A stretch of DNA of 64,000 nucleotides from Posidonia oceanica (Eukaryota > Streptophyta > Magnoliopsida > Alismatales > Posidoniaceae): contig JAZBRS010000057.1 of the NCBI GenBank assembly GCA_037176725.1, positions 87,813,501 to 87,877,500 on the forward strand, given 5' to 3'. This document shows positions 20,478-30,736 of this stretch, piece by piece (the first letter of the stretch is position 1; every line of letters begins with the position of its first letter). Under the pieces are notes generated by a model that was given only the letters and a program-made list of their open reading frames with translations, did no database searches and was not told the origin of the DNA. The translations under genes were made by a program, and so were the position numbers.

Positions 20478-22281
20478 TGTAGACACCCCATTCTGACAGC
20501 CTGGAAGTTGGTAGTTCTCTTTTGCAGGCTTGTGTGGTCTCTGGATTGGTATTCCCTTTTCAAACCCATTTTCTAGCCCATTTCCAAACCCAAAATCTTG
20601 CCCCAAACCCTAGAAGCCTTTACCTAAGCTATTTGCATTTTTACAACACTTCTAGGCCCAAACCTAAGCCCATTTGTAGCCCATGCCACCTGAGTGTGTT
20701 GGACGCTGGAACAGGCAGCGTCCAACGTTGGACGCGGCCTGTGCTAGCGTCCAACGTAGCATCTGTTCTTTTATTTTAGTTAATTTATTTGCTTATTTGT
20801 GCATGCTTTTTGTGTGTTGTGCCTCCCAGAGCGTTGTACGCTGCTGGTGCTGGCGTCCAACGTTGGACGCTGGCCTAGCTCGCGTCCAACGCCCTGGTTG
20901 TGCCTCTGGCCTAGCACTCAACACAGGTAAGGTTTGATTGCCTATTTTTTGCCTCCCATGCTTGCTTGCTTGATCCATGCTCAACTCCAGCAACCCAAAT
21001 GCATGATCCCAACTCTCCTTTATCACTTGTATGCTCCCTTCTCTCCTCTGTCTTCTGTTCTGTGTTGGATGCCAGCCACTTTGGCGTCTAACATTGGACG
21101 CCCAGCCTACAGGCGTCCAACAACCTGCATGCTTGGATCTTTAATTTTGGCATGCTCCTTGTTCTGATTCTTTCTCTGATCTTCTGTTAGGTTAGATTAG
21201 CATATCTAGCACCCATTGAGTTGCATATTTGCATCAGTACTGCATTCATATAGTTAGATTGCATTGTTTTTAAAAATATGCATACTGTCTGTCTGCAGCA
21301 GGTGTTGGACGCTGGTGTTGCCAGCGTCCAATGCATGCAGATGGCTGATTGCCATTTTAAAATGCAGATTTCGTTTCGTTCGCCGTTTCTTGCGTTTTAT
21401 TGCTTCTTTGGCTTGCTGTAACCCTAATGCATGTTGCCCACCCCTTTGTTTTGATTTCGCACCCTGCTTTGCCTCGTTTTCCGTGCTTTGCCCTGTTTTC
21501 CGCATTTTGCATCGCCTCTCGCTCTTTTGCTTGGTTTTTCGCACCCCTTTGCATCGCTCTCCACTTTCGACATCATTTTCCGTGCCTTGCTTTATTTTTC
21601 TGTATTTCTGCATCGTTTTTCGTGCCTGTTTTACTTTATTGCTTGCATGTCGCTTGCATTGCTTGGTTTTCCCGCCGTTTTGTTTTATCGCTTGCATCTA
21701 CATATAGGGCCGTGATGCTTACTGCTTAGGAGTTCTCACGAACTAGGGTCCGCCCAGTTCGGAACACTAGCAGCGTGGCTGAGCACATAGATAGCACGTT
21801 TATTTCCCTTGCATAATAGGTACGCATTTAAGGCATTAGGCTAGCAATTCCCTGCATAAGCGCGAGATTGCCTAAGAAAGACCGACTCTCAGACGTATCG
21901 GGGTGCCTAACACCTTCCCCGTGCGTAACAGGAGTCCTTGCCCTTTCTCTTGGCTCGCATCGACCTTTCCTTTATCCTAGGCCTGAGTTATAGCATAGCA
22001 TAATAGCATAGCACAGCTTAGCTTATCCTTGCATCCCTTTGCCCCTCCTTGCATCTAGTTCAGCATGTCTTTTCATGCTTTACCCCCTGGTTTTCCTTGT
22101 CTTCCAATTCAATAGACCCGGTGGCAACTCCGAATTGTCTTATCATTTCTTTTCTTTTCTTTGCCAGCGTTTCCGAGTCGAGTTCTTCCCTCGGATCCAG
22201 CTGCATATGGTGACCCTATTTTGATCGGTGCACACAAGCTTTGGTAATGTGCATGGATGATTAGAATTCAGGATTACTACA
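20478..22281 (+). repeat. E1 3' LTR (1804 bp, internally deleted)
   Basis: Starts TGTAGACACC and ends ATTACTACA like the 5' LTR. Relative to the 5' LTR it lacks about 1.5 kb (5' LTR positions about 2237-3740). The left breakpoint falls at the joint between two hairpin modules and there is a 2-base overlap (GT) at the junction. It also lacks exactly one 29-bp module (equivalent of 4287-4315). Remaining modules: 20698-20726, 20727-20755, 20833-20890, 21064-21121 and 21304-21332. The conserved GGTGCCTAACACCTTCCCC block is at 21902-21920. Confidence 0.93.
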
Positions 22282-22286
22282 ATATG
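22282..22286. repeat. Target-site duplication, right copy, of E1 (ATATG)
   Basis: Exact copy of 1952-1956, directly after the CA end of the 3' LTR. Confidence 0.93.
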
Positions 22287-23206
22287 CCTCCATTCCTGCA
22301 CACTTCCCAAACCGGTCAAATTCTTCTATTAGGAAGACCATGTTAGTAGTAGCCAGCTCCTAAGGCAATGCCTCCGTGTATTGACACACGCACACAGTTT
22401 TGGAAGCGGTGATCGAAGTTAACCGCGAGCTGCTAGAACTAACATGGTGATCCTCTCCCTTATTAAAAACAGAAAGTAAATTACTTTTATTTCTAGGAAA
22501 TGAAAACAGTGTAGAATTAAACAAAGTTTTATTTACAGCATCTAGGGAGATGCCCCTAGAGTTACCTCCATCAATAGAGGTAGGAGTCTTTCTAGGCGGG
22601 CTCGTCATGGTCGACGTTCCCATCATCTTCGAGATGCTCATGGTCGGCCTCTGGATCGGGGTCAACTTCAGGTCTTTGAGGCTACAGACCTTCAAAGAGA
22701 TCAGTCGTGAGGCAGCGGACTCTGTCTACGAGTCGTTGTGACTTGCGTAGAGTTTGCCCCGGCCTTTGCTCCAAAGAGGAAGAGATGTCCGGTGCTGGAG
22801 GAGGCGGAGGCTTGGAAGCGGCGGTGCCGGAAGAAGAGGGAGAAGAAGAGAGAGGTGGCCGATCCGGAGGTTTGGGGGCTGGTGTGCCTAACAGTGGTGG
22901 CGGTGATGTTGCAGTCTGACCTTCATGAGGCTTTGTTGGCAACTCTTCTGCAGTCTGACCTTTGTGAGGCTCTGCTGCTACAATCTGGCCTTCGTGAGGC
23001 TCTGCTGTCAACTCCCTTGCAGTCTGACCTTCATGAGGCTCTACTGGCAATTCAAGTGTTTGGAATAAGCCAGAAATGTTTATGTCTGCTGTGTCCTCTG
23101 CACTTTGGAGAGTGTGTTTGGTTGATTGCGCCAAAATAATATTTCCTAGGGGGGATGAATTCGGGTCGAAGATCCCTACACTGGTAAAATATCCTTGTAG
23201 ATTCCA
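22287..23206 (-). pseudogene. Element A protease-RT linker
   Basis: Minus-strand sequence between G-patch and RT. A stretch at 22682-23134 is open for 150 codons and holds four EPHEGQTA/EPHKGQTA-type repeats (about 22915-23050) followed by Pro-rich sequence and SLEQRPGQTLRKSQRLVDR. Closer to E1 the frame is broken, with an acidic DPDPEADHEHLEDD reading in another frame near 22600-22660. At 22287-22330 the frame joins that of 1951 across E1. Probably a spacer of the polyprotein; no enzyme motif. Confidence 0.6.
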
Positions 23207-24661
23207 CTATAATGGTCGTCCGTCGGGGAACTGGTCGAAACCGAGTCCTCCCCTTCCTTCTCTGTCATAGGCCTTTACTGGCTCTTTCATTCCCTTTCCT
23301 TCTGGGCGTAAGCCCTGGCCTTCCTTGTAGCCAATTCTCCTCATGATCTCCCATCCCACATTCATGGAGGGTCTTTTGCATTTTGAGGGTTCCTTCTTCT
23401 TGTGAAATAGCCTAGGCCTGGCCCACTTGTCCCTTAGCTCGACCATAGATACTACATTCTTGCCCTTTTCGGCGCGGGTCGGCTTTTCTCGCATACTGAA
23501 CTGGTGTGGCAGGTATATCACATTTGCCTCTGCTTCTTGGCCTAGTATGTCCCCTGCTATTTTGATGATTTTCCCATAGTGAGGGAATTTCAGGCATTGG
23601 TGCCGAGGAGATGATACTCCTTTTAAACTGTCCAGCCATTGTCTCCCTAGGATGATCTGATATGGGACATTGATGTCTATGATGATTAGTTGGGTTAGAA
23701 CCTGAGCTAGTCCTATCCCTATCTTTGTGGTCCACTTACCGTGTGCTTTTCTTTTGCTGTCATCATACCCAGCAATCGTCATATCAATGGGGGTTAAAGA
23801 AGCCTCATTTATGCCCAAGGCTCGTATTGTATTTAACGAGCAAATGTTCATTGATGCACCAGTATCTATGAGCACTTCAGAAATTAAGTGATTGTTTATA
23901 GAAATGGTTACATTCATTGGTGCTTTTCTCCTCTCTATTGGCGCCAACTCGCTATCAGCAAAGGTAATGATAGGCTCTACAAAGGCCACTGTAGCTATAA
24001 TATGGAGTTCCTCTGCTAGCATATCTGGGGAAACTTGGGCCTTCTCTAGCACTTCTTGCAGAGTTTTTTGGTGTTGATTTGAGCTGTTTATGAGGTCATA
24101 GATCGAGATCCTGGCCTGCATCTTCTTTAATTTCTCTAGGATGTCATATTCCACCGACCCGGGTCCTACTTCTGGTCTGATCGGCTCTGTTTGCTCTGCT
24201 GGTGGTATGATTCGGTTTGACAGTCTCCCCCCTTTGGTGATGGGCGTAGCAGCCTCATTTCCTTTGCACGGGTCGCTGGATGCTCCTTGCTTGAGCGGCC
24301 AGGTGAAGATGGACTCCCTCCGTATAGGTCCGCCAAGCTCTGGTGGCTTTGTGGCCCTAGCTTGCTGCTTTATTGGCACTCGGAAGATTGGGGATGACGG
24401 AGTAGTAGTGCTCCGAAATACTGAAGTATTGAGGGCCAGCAATTGACTTGATGGTGGCCTAGCTGCTCTGAAGATTGGGGAGACCGGTGGCGACAGCGGC
24501 TTGGGATCCCATAGCTGTGATTTTCTCCATGGCAGACGTCGTGGCTCCTCCTCTTCCCGAAGGGTTGCAATTTGTGGCTCGGGCATCTTGAATGTGCATA
24601 GAATCCCCGGTCGATTAGCTGGAATGTTGACGACCGCACCTTGGTATTTGAATTTTAGCAT
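23207..24661 (-). pseudogene. Element A aspartic protease 2 plus G-patch
   Basis: Open for 484 codons on the minus strand. A linker (ARISIYDLINSSNQHQKTLQEV, like the IWDLIHSSSEHREAF segment of E1) precedes a retropepsin-like domain: EVLIDTGASMNICSL with an intact DTG at about 23850-23875, IAGYDDSKRKAHGKW, a hydrophobic strand LTQLIIIDINVPYQIILGRQWL. After it comes a G-patch: VGWEIMRRIGYKEGQGLRPE followed by GKGMKEPV and GRGGLGFD, at about 23225-23350. The N-terminal part completes the first protease-like domain to its right in another frame. DTG and the flap-side LGR are as in active retropepsins. Confidence 0.82.
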
Positions 24662-24678
24662 TTGATGGATTGAAGATG

Positions 24679-25284
24679 CTACGGCCCCGACCTCCCTAGG
24701 ATGAGTGGCTCTAGGACTTCTTCCTTCATAATAATCACCGAAGTGATACTAGTCAAAGGATCGACTGTGATTTCCATGGGCATTGTCCCTAGTGCCAATT
24801 TCTCCTTCTGAACAAACCTGGTGCACATAAAGGGAGTTCTATCTAGCTCACCTTCATTTTGCCCTAAGCTCCGAAGTGTGGAGAGAGAACTGAGGCTTCG
24901 GCTTGCTCTAGTGTCAACCAATACTCCTTGCAGCACATGGTCATTGATGCCCACTGTGATGACAAGCGACAGCTCTTGCTTATGTGGGGGCGGAAGCTCT
25001 GCATCTTTGAAGACTATATTTTCTCGTTCAAATCGCTGATTGGCTTTTTGAACTTGGCTTTCTTCCTTCATATCCTCTTGTGGTCCCTCCACTACTACTG
25101 TGAGGTTGAACTGGCTAAGGAGATCTTTCACTGTTAGCTCCTCGTCTGCCTCGCTGTCCCAATCATCATCTGAGATTATTCCACAATGTTCAGCTTGGCT
25201 GTCCCAGTCCACTTCTGGTATGACATGGTTGTCCCAGTCTTTTGATGTTAGTAGATTAGGGAGCTGTTCATCCTGGAATGCCAT
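24679..25284 (-). pseudogene. Element A aspartic-protease-like domain 1, degenerate active site
   Basis: Minus-strand frame of 201 codons. SLVITVGINDHVLQGVLVDT is followed by RASRSLSSLSTLRSLG: the expected DTGAS is DTRAS (Gly to Arg). It ends VLEPLILGR, after which a small indel shifts the frame; EVGAVASSIHQMLKFKYQ then continues in the frame of the 24661 ORF. So the element encoded two retropepsin-like domains in tandem, the first lacking the catalytic glycine and frameshifted. Upstream there is an acidic stretch (DDDWDSEADEE). Confidence 0.72.
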
Positions 25285-25769
25285 GAGTTGGTGCTTGGGG
25301 AGAGGGTCACTGTAGACCTATTGAGACATCCCTGTCTGCTTTCTCTGTTTGGCTCTTTTGACCAGGACGTCCCATTCAAACACATCTGCCTTTACCAAGT
25401 CATAGACTATGTCTCTGAAAGTCCAACAGTCATTGATGTTGTGACCTTGTACCCTATGAAACGGGCAGTATTTGTTCTGGTCACAATTTGGCAATTCAGG
25501 CCTGGTTGGTGGTAGTTCGATTGCTTTTGCATCCTCTAGCTCTATGAACATATCTGCCAGTGTGATCGGTAAAGGAGGGTAATGGTCTCTTCTTCCCTTT
25601 TTGCGTGGCAATGGAGGGGGAACATTGTGATAACCACCCCCATTCCCAGTGTTGTTGGGGGGATTTCTGTTGTTGGCCTGGCCATTTTGATTGCCCCTAG
25701 TCCATTGCTACCGGGGAGCATTCCACATAGGGCTAATTTGTTGCTGAGGGGGAGGGTTATTCCATGCCT
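25285..25769 (-). pseudogene. gag: Element A nucleocapsid part of gag, CHHC zinc knuckle
   Basis: Minus-strand translation of 25318-25611 contains YCPFHRVQGHNINDCWTFRD, a knuckle of the form C-x2-H-x4-H-x4-C at about 25418-25470. The E1, B, C and D gag proteins have the same CHHC spacing in place of the usual CCHC. Basic residues surround it (PRKKGRRDH, KRAKQRKQ). It would bind the genomic RNA during packaging. The frame is interrupted to its right, before the Gln/Pro repeat. Confidence 0.78.
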
Positions 25770-25945
25770 GCTGTTGCTGAGGAGGGCGGCTCCATGCTTG
25801 CTGTTGCTAAGGAGGAGGGTGGCTCCATGCTTGCTGTTGCCGAGGAGGAGGGTGGCTCCAGGTTGGCTGTTGCTGAGGAGGAGGGTGGCTCCAGGTTGGC
25901 TATTGCTGAGGAGGAGGGTGGCTCCAGGTTGGCTGTTGTGAAGCT
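25770..25945 (-). repeat. 33-bp tandem repeat in element A gag (Gln/Pro-rich)
   Basis: About five units of 33 bp (GGCTGTTGCTGAGGAGGAGG core on the plus strand) encode a WSHPPPQQQP-type 11-residue repeat on the minus strand. The unit length is a multiple of three, so the frame is kept. It lies between capsid and nucleocapsid parts. Confidence 0.85.
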
Positions 25946-27240
25946 AGTATAGCCCTTTGTTTGAATGGCCTGGGTGTGGAGCCGATCTTGTTGACAACTC
26001 CAGTCACACCCTCTACTACCTGTGTTTTCCGACTCTTCTTTGGTTCCTCCATGAATTCATGCAGATGTTCTTTAACGGAGGCCGCCACTTCATATAAGGC
26101 CGTCACATTGAGATAGTAGGCATTCACGAGTCCCTTCTTCATTGGTCCAGTGGTGTTTGCAATGAGGGTCTGGACCACCTGTCTCTCTGGAATGGTCAGT
26201 CCTGATCTGGCCGCCATTTCCCGCCATCTGTTGATGAATGTCACCCAGCTTTCGCCTTGCTTCATGACCTCCTTGCTTAGGTCGTGGAAGGTTGGCTTGG
26301 GGTCTATCTTGTGCTGGTATTTTGTGAGGAAGCTTTCTCTGATTTTATCAAAGCTACTGAGGTCTTCCTTGGAGAGAGTGAGAAACCAATCCATGGGCTC
26401 TCCTTCGAGTGAGTAGAAGAACAGGTGTACAACAAGCCCCAAATCATGGAAGTAGGGGGCTGACTCCATTTGGAACCGCACTAAGTGACTGAGCGGGTTA
26501 GTGGCTCCGTTGAACTTGGGAGTCTTTGGGTACTTGAAGCCCAGAGGTAATCTGAACGGGGGAAACCAGCTCATATCAAAGTTTGCCGGAGCCTGGGTAT
26601 GTACCCCTAATGTGCTGAGCATTTTTCTCATCTCATCCAAATTTGCTATCCCAGCTGATGGGGTCGGGACATGTGAGTTGAAGGACTGATGGTTCTGCTA
26701 CTGATGAAGGTAGCTGTTACAGAAGTATTGAGGTATGACCTGCTCGTATCGCAGGGAAGATGCCTGATGGTGGTGATGATCTGGCAGAGGCTGATTGCCT
26801 GCCGTAGGTGGTTGGAGATGATGTCTTGGATAGACTCCTTCCTTGTACTCGCCATGTGGCATGTAATTTTGTTCCTGAATCAAGGGGTTGGCCCTTGAGT
26901 TATAAGCTCCGTTGAGCGCTGTACCATGACTTGGGTGGTCTGTGTCCGGCGGTGGGTTGCCATTTCGTCCCTGGTATAGACCGTCAGGGGTATGGTCCGT
27001 AATTGGCCTTCGTTGTTCTTCACCGAGGTGGGGTGGCTGCTAGAGGTTGTTCTGACATGGCCCTATAGGGGTTGATGTCTCTTCGTTTAAGAACTGGTAC
27101 ATGGCTTTGTACTGGATCGAGTCTGGATCTAAGGCTTCTCTGGTGATCGGATGGTAGATTGTGGGCTCCTCTCCCGAGATACTTACTGAGTCTGACCTCT
27201 CTCTTTCTGGCTATTCAGCTTCAAGGATTTGGTTCATCAT
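25946..27240 (-). pseudogene. gag: Element A gag capsid region
   Basis: The clearest part, 25946-26640, is open and contains FKYPKTPKFNGATNPLSHLV, SLEGEPMDWFLTL, FLTKYQHKIDPKPTFHDL, GESWVTFINRWRE and VQTLIANTTGPMKKGLV, a typical gypsy gag (retrotrans_gag) arrangement. The N-terminal part (26641-27240) is recognisable in pieces, interrupted by stops near 26698, 27038 and 27210: MMNQILEAE at the start, EEPTIYHPITREALDPDSIQ, MYQFLNEETSTPIG. The start is placed at the ATG near 27240. Capsid assembles the virus-like particle in the cytoplasm. Confidence 0.78.
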
Positions 27241-30178
27241 TGTAGCAGCTTTTGAGATGGAATTGGCTTTAGGGCATAATACGCCTCAGAATGCGGTGTA
27301 TAACGTTGGACGCAGTAAACTACACGTTCAACAACCCCAGTTGTATTTCCTCCTGTCTTCTCTTTTCCTCCCAGCTTTTCTCTCTATTTTTTTTTTTGCT
27401 TTTCTGATTTTTTTTGCTTTTCTAATTTTTTCTCTTTTGCTCTTTTCCTTTTTCTTCTTCTTTTTTTTTGTATAAATGAAGGATTACAAGTGCTTACAAT
27501 GGAAAAAAAATTACAAACTTTGTGATCTAACACAAGTCCCTAGAAAGTAAATACTGAAAGATAAAACTGCTACTGTCTTGCTTATGGTTATTTTCAATGT
27601 TTTACCCTGCAATTAATCCACCACAGAAAGGCTAGAAAATAAACCACACAGAGAATACGTTAGACACGGAAACTGCCACGCACAACGTTAGACGCAGAGA
27701 TCCCAGTGACTAACGCCCTGTTTCAGAGAACTGCATAGAAACACTTTCAAACAGCGATTTAAGGTTTTAATTTCTGTTTTCTCTTTGAGATCAGTGTTTT
27801 AAACTTGTTGTAGCTCTCTGGGTTCCTTAAGGCTTAGGTATGGCATTTTTCAGGGATTTCTATGGATCTTCACAAAATGGGTAAATATTTTTTGGTACTA
27901 CCCCCTACCTCAACTCTTGAGGATGTTAGGGGGAGCCTGAATAAACTTAGGTCCCTACCCCATAGAGGTAGAGCCCAGCGTACTCGGGATTGATCGGATC
28001 ACTCACGTATCCACACACCAAGCACAATCAAACCACCGAAAGGGGGAGGGAGGAATACAAGTCAAAGCTTGAGGTTCTAATTATCTTTCACAAAAAGCTA
28101 AGGAAGAAGAAGGGCCCCTTGTGAAAGATAATGACAATACAAGTACCTTTCCTAAGCCCTTTGTAACAGAGGTGCTTGAGACCTAGACGGTTACTTATAT
28201 AACTCAAGAAACGACGCAAACAATTAGTTCCCAATAAGGGCCATGCAAGTCATATAAAGAGATTCGATTTTTTTGTTTTTTTTTTTGTTTTTTTTGCAAA
28301 GCACCCAAAGAAACTGAAGTTCCGGTCCCTACGACAAAGCCGATCACCTCACACCTCAGTCCTTAGCCTAGTTATGAAAAGAAAAGTAAGAGAAAATTTA
28401 AAATAGAAGGTCTCTGTTCAGTAATCGTTAGACGTGGATATTGGGACGTCCAATGTTAGGCGCAAGGAATGGAGCGTCTAATGTTAGATGCGCCAGATCA
28501 CGCGTACAACGTACTGACAGAGTTTTTTTTAGAAAAACAGTGGCTTTTACAAACCACCTCCACGCTCGAGAATCCAGAGAGAAGGGGGAGGTGATTTCAG
28601 TTATTTAGACGTAGAAAAAAAACGAGAAGGGTCACGGTGCCTCAAAACACTACGAGGAATTTCACCGCTACCTTAAAACTCATGAAAAATTAAGAAAAAA
28701 CTAAAACTAAAACTAAGAATGTCAATAATGGAGGAAGAAGAAAGAAAGGGCTTACTCATCTTGCACGGGGGCACTTTTAGCTGTCCCACCGTGATTGCCA
28801 GACTGTGGATATGGGGTTTTGGGAGAGGGAGGAGGAGGGATCTTCGGGGAGGAGAAGTGGGGGTGTGTGTGTGGCTTCTCCGTCTCTCCCTTTCTTTTGT
28901 TGCTGCTCGCTCCTTCTTGGGGTCCCCTTTTTTATTGTATCCGACTTCTTCACTCCACGTGTGTTGAAGCCTGTGTGATCGCCATTCTTGGTTTGCTTTC
29001 GCTGGCCCTCGAGATGCCTTGGGAAGATGTGATATAGTTGTGGATTCAGCTACCTTGGGACAATGCCAGCGTTGCCCAAGGGTGCCCGTGCTTGGTGAGC
29101 TTCTTCTTCTTTCTTCTTCCTCGTATGACAAATGTTAGCAAAAAATAATGCAAAGATGGATCAATACGTGTAGTAACTTATCCAGAATAAATAGAAAAGA
29201 AAATGGAGAAATATAATGAAATACATACCTGAGGGGTTTGATCCCCCCAGTTGCAACTAATAAAGATGTATGCTTAGCTACAATAATATATGAACTCAAA
29301 ATAAAATGCTTGATTATGCTATGGAATTAAACATGTGATATCAAAAAAGAAAAGAAAACAATAAAATAGAGTCCCCTTTATCTATGCACAGAGTGCAAAA
29401 TATGTTGACATGATGCCAACAACGACAAAGGGACACTCAAGCTTTTCGAAGACTTTCTGCCTTTCAAAATCTCTCTTCACTTTTTCAATTCTCAAGGACC
29501 TCACTTCTCTAAAATCTTTTAATCTCAAGAGAGCATGTGAGTTCCAAAAATCCGGCCATCAACCTTGTGGGGGTACCCCTGCTTTTATAGAAGTAGGGGA
29601 GGAGCAAAAAAGGACACAAAGGCCAAGTCAGCAGAATTTCCTGTTTCAGAAGTGTTATACGCTGGAAAACCAGCGTATAACGTTATAAGCGGGAGTCCCA
29701 GCGTATAATGACTTCCGAGACATAACTGCCAGGATAAGAGAAGATTCCCCAATTAAGGAGTCATTAAGTGTGTTTAAACTTAGCTTTGATGGCTTTGACC
29801 AGTCAACAGGTTCCAAAGAAGGCAAAAAATGATTTTTAGATTTGGCCAAATAAAGAAAGTTTTGGGCTGACTGGGTTGCTACGTTGGACTCTGGAAAACC
29901 AGCGGCCAATGTTAGCCACTGGAGAACCAGCGGCCAACGTTGTATGCTGAGAGGCCAGCATACAACACCCTTAATTAGTTCAATTTCCAAATTTGGTCAG
30001 GACATGAAAAACACTCAAGTTGCCGACACTTAGGGCTTAGATAAGGATAACATTTTGGACTTGAGAGAAAACAATTGGCTCGAGTGAGACATTCTGGATT
30101 GGGCAGAGGGCTTCTAAGAGCGACCTAATGCGAGAGACTATACTAACATGAAGGGAGTGCCAAAACGGAGTATCTACA
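27241..30178 (-). repeat. Element A 5' LTR (right end certain, inner end uncertain)
   Basis: Begins at 30178 on the minus strand with TGTAGATACTCCG. The inner end is not proved. TGTAGCAGC at 27241 on the plus strand would give a matching ...GCTGCTACA terminus beside the gag start, and hairpin modules are spread all the way from 27277 to 29966, but I see no convincing primer-binding site next to it. It contains T-rich tracts (27385-27475 and 28267-28300). No gene is credible here. Confidence 0.55.
27277..29966 (-). repeat. Clusters of 28-bp inverted-repeat modules in element A (12 modules)
   Basis: Same architecture as in E1 but each module is 28 bp. Clusters: 27277-27332 (two), 27659-27714 (two), 28427-28510 (three), 29654-29709 (two), 29883-29966 (three). 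Arms vary but both sides match: GTTATACGCTGG with CCAGCGTATAAC around an AAAA loop (29654-29681); GTTGTATGCTG with CAGCATACAAC (29939-29966). Others are partly decayed. Coordinates are given on the plus strand; the modules are palindromic. Confidence 0.85.
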
Positions 30179-30736
30179 CAGTGTTGTCGACTAGGACGTT
30201 AATGTGCGGCAGTGGAAAATTGTCCTTGGGACTCGCCTTGTTCAGGTCCCTATAGTCGATGCACATGTGGACTTGGCCATCCTTCTTGGGCACTGGCACA
30301 ACATTTGCAAGTCATTCACGGTAAAGGACGACCTTGAGGAAGTTAACATTGTGCTGCTTCATGATCTCTTCTTTGATCATGAGTAGCCATTGCGGTCGCC
30401 ATCTTCTTAGCTTCTTCTTTATTGGCTTTGCGTCTGGATTCAGGGGCAGGTTGTGCACAACTATTTCAATGTCAAGGCCGACCATATCTTCATAGCTCCA
30501 GGTGAAGACATCCACATACTCTTTCAAGAATGTAATGAATTCTGCTCTAGCCTGGGATGATATATGGGCGCTGATACGGACCTCTCTGGCTTCTTCGGCT
30601 GTGCCGATGTTGACAACCTCCGTTTCCTCTTCGACATGGAGGTTGGGGCCTTCGGGATCGTCGTCATGGGGCCGAAACTCAAGCGATGGTTCATCATTCT
30701 CATCGTCGCTTGTGTCATCCTCCTCTCCCTATGCAA
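30179..30736 (-). pseudogene. Element B: acidic segment and N-terminal part of reverse transcriptase
   Basis: Minus-strand translation: VFTWSYEDMVGLDIEIVVHN, LRRWRPQWLLMIKEEI (Gln kept where E1 has TAG), VNFLKVVLYRE, then a stop, LANVVPVPKKDGQVHMCIDY, RDLNKASPKDNFPLPHINVL, VDNT. The domain is cut by A's LTR at 30178. Catalytic YVDD lies in the part outside the window. Upstream acidic motifs (GEDDTSDDENDEPSLEF-like in another frame near 30700) match E1 and C. Confidence 0.85.

Larger units (their letters stand above)
1957..22281 (+). mobile_element. E1: complete 20.3-kb Tat/Ogre-like Ty3/gypsy LTR retrotransposon
   Basis: Plus-strand element bounded by LTRs starting TGTAGACACC and ending ATTACTACA, with ATATG duplications on both sides. 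Order: 5' LTR, tRNA-Arg PBS, leader, gag, protease, G-patch, repeat linker, RT, RNase H, archaeal RNase H, integrase, downstream plant-mobile-domain-like ORF, hairpin-repeat 3' region, polypurine tract, 3' LTR. It sits in element A just upstream of A's RT. A short comparison of about 260 bases of the two LTRs (4741-5000 against 21729-21980) shows about five substitutions and one 8-bp deletion, so it is fairly young. Eleven in-frame stops and two frameshifts make gag-pol non-coding as it stands. Extra ORFs and long LTRs are known from Ogre and Retand relatives, though Ogre's ORF1 lies upstream of gag. Confidence 0.95.
22282..30178 (-). mobile_element. Element A, right segment (5' LTR, gag, proteases, G-patch)
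   Basis: Minus-strand element whose 5' LTR begins at 30178 (TGTAGATACTCCG read on the minus strand) and whose coding region runs leftward to the E1 insertion at 22281/22287, then continues at 1951. It interrupts B's RT: minus-strand B sequence ends at the VLVDNT motif right beside 30179. Its proteins and LTR differ clearly from B, C, D and E1, so it is a separate Tat-lineage family. The other end and the target-site duplication lie outside the window. Confidence 0.88.

Noticed and set aside
28783..28801. TGTCCCACCGTGATTGCCA as element A's primer-binding site
   Set aside because: It ends in CCA but matches no plant tRNA 3' end that I recognise, and module clusters lie on both sides of it.
28673..29131. 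Minus-strand ORF of 152 codons as a host gene
   Set aside because: No recognisable domain, low-complexity Arg/Ser composition, and it lies inside element A's LTR region.
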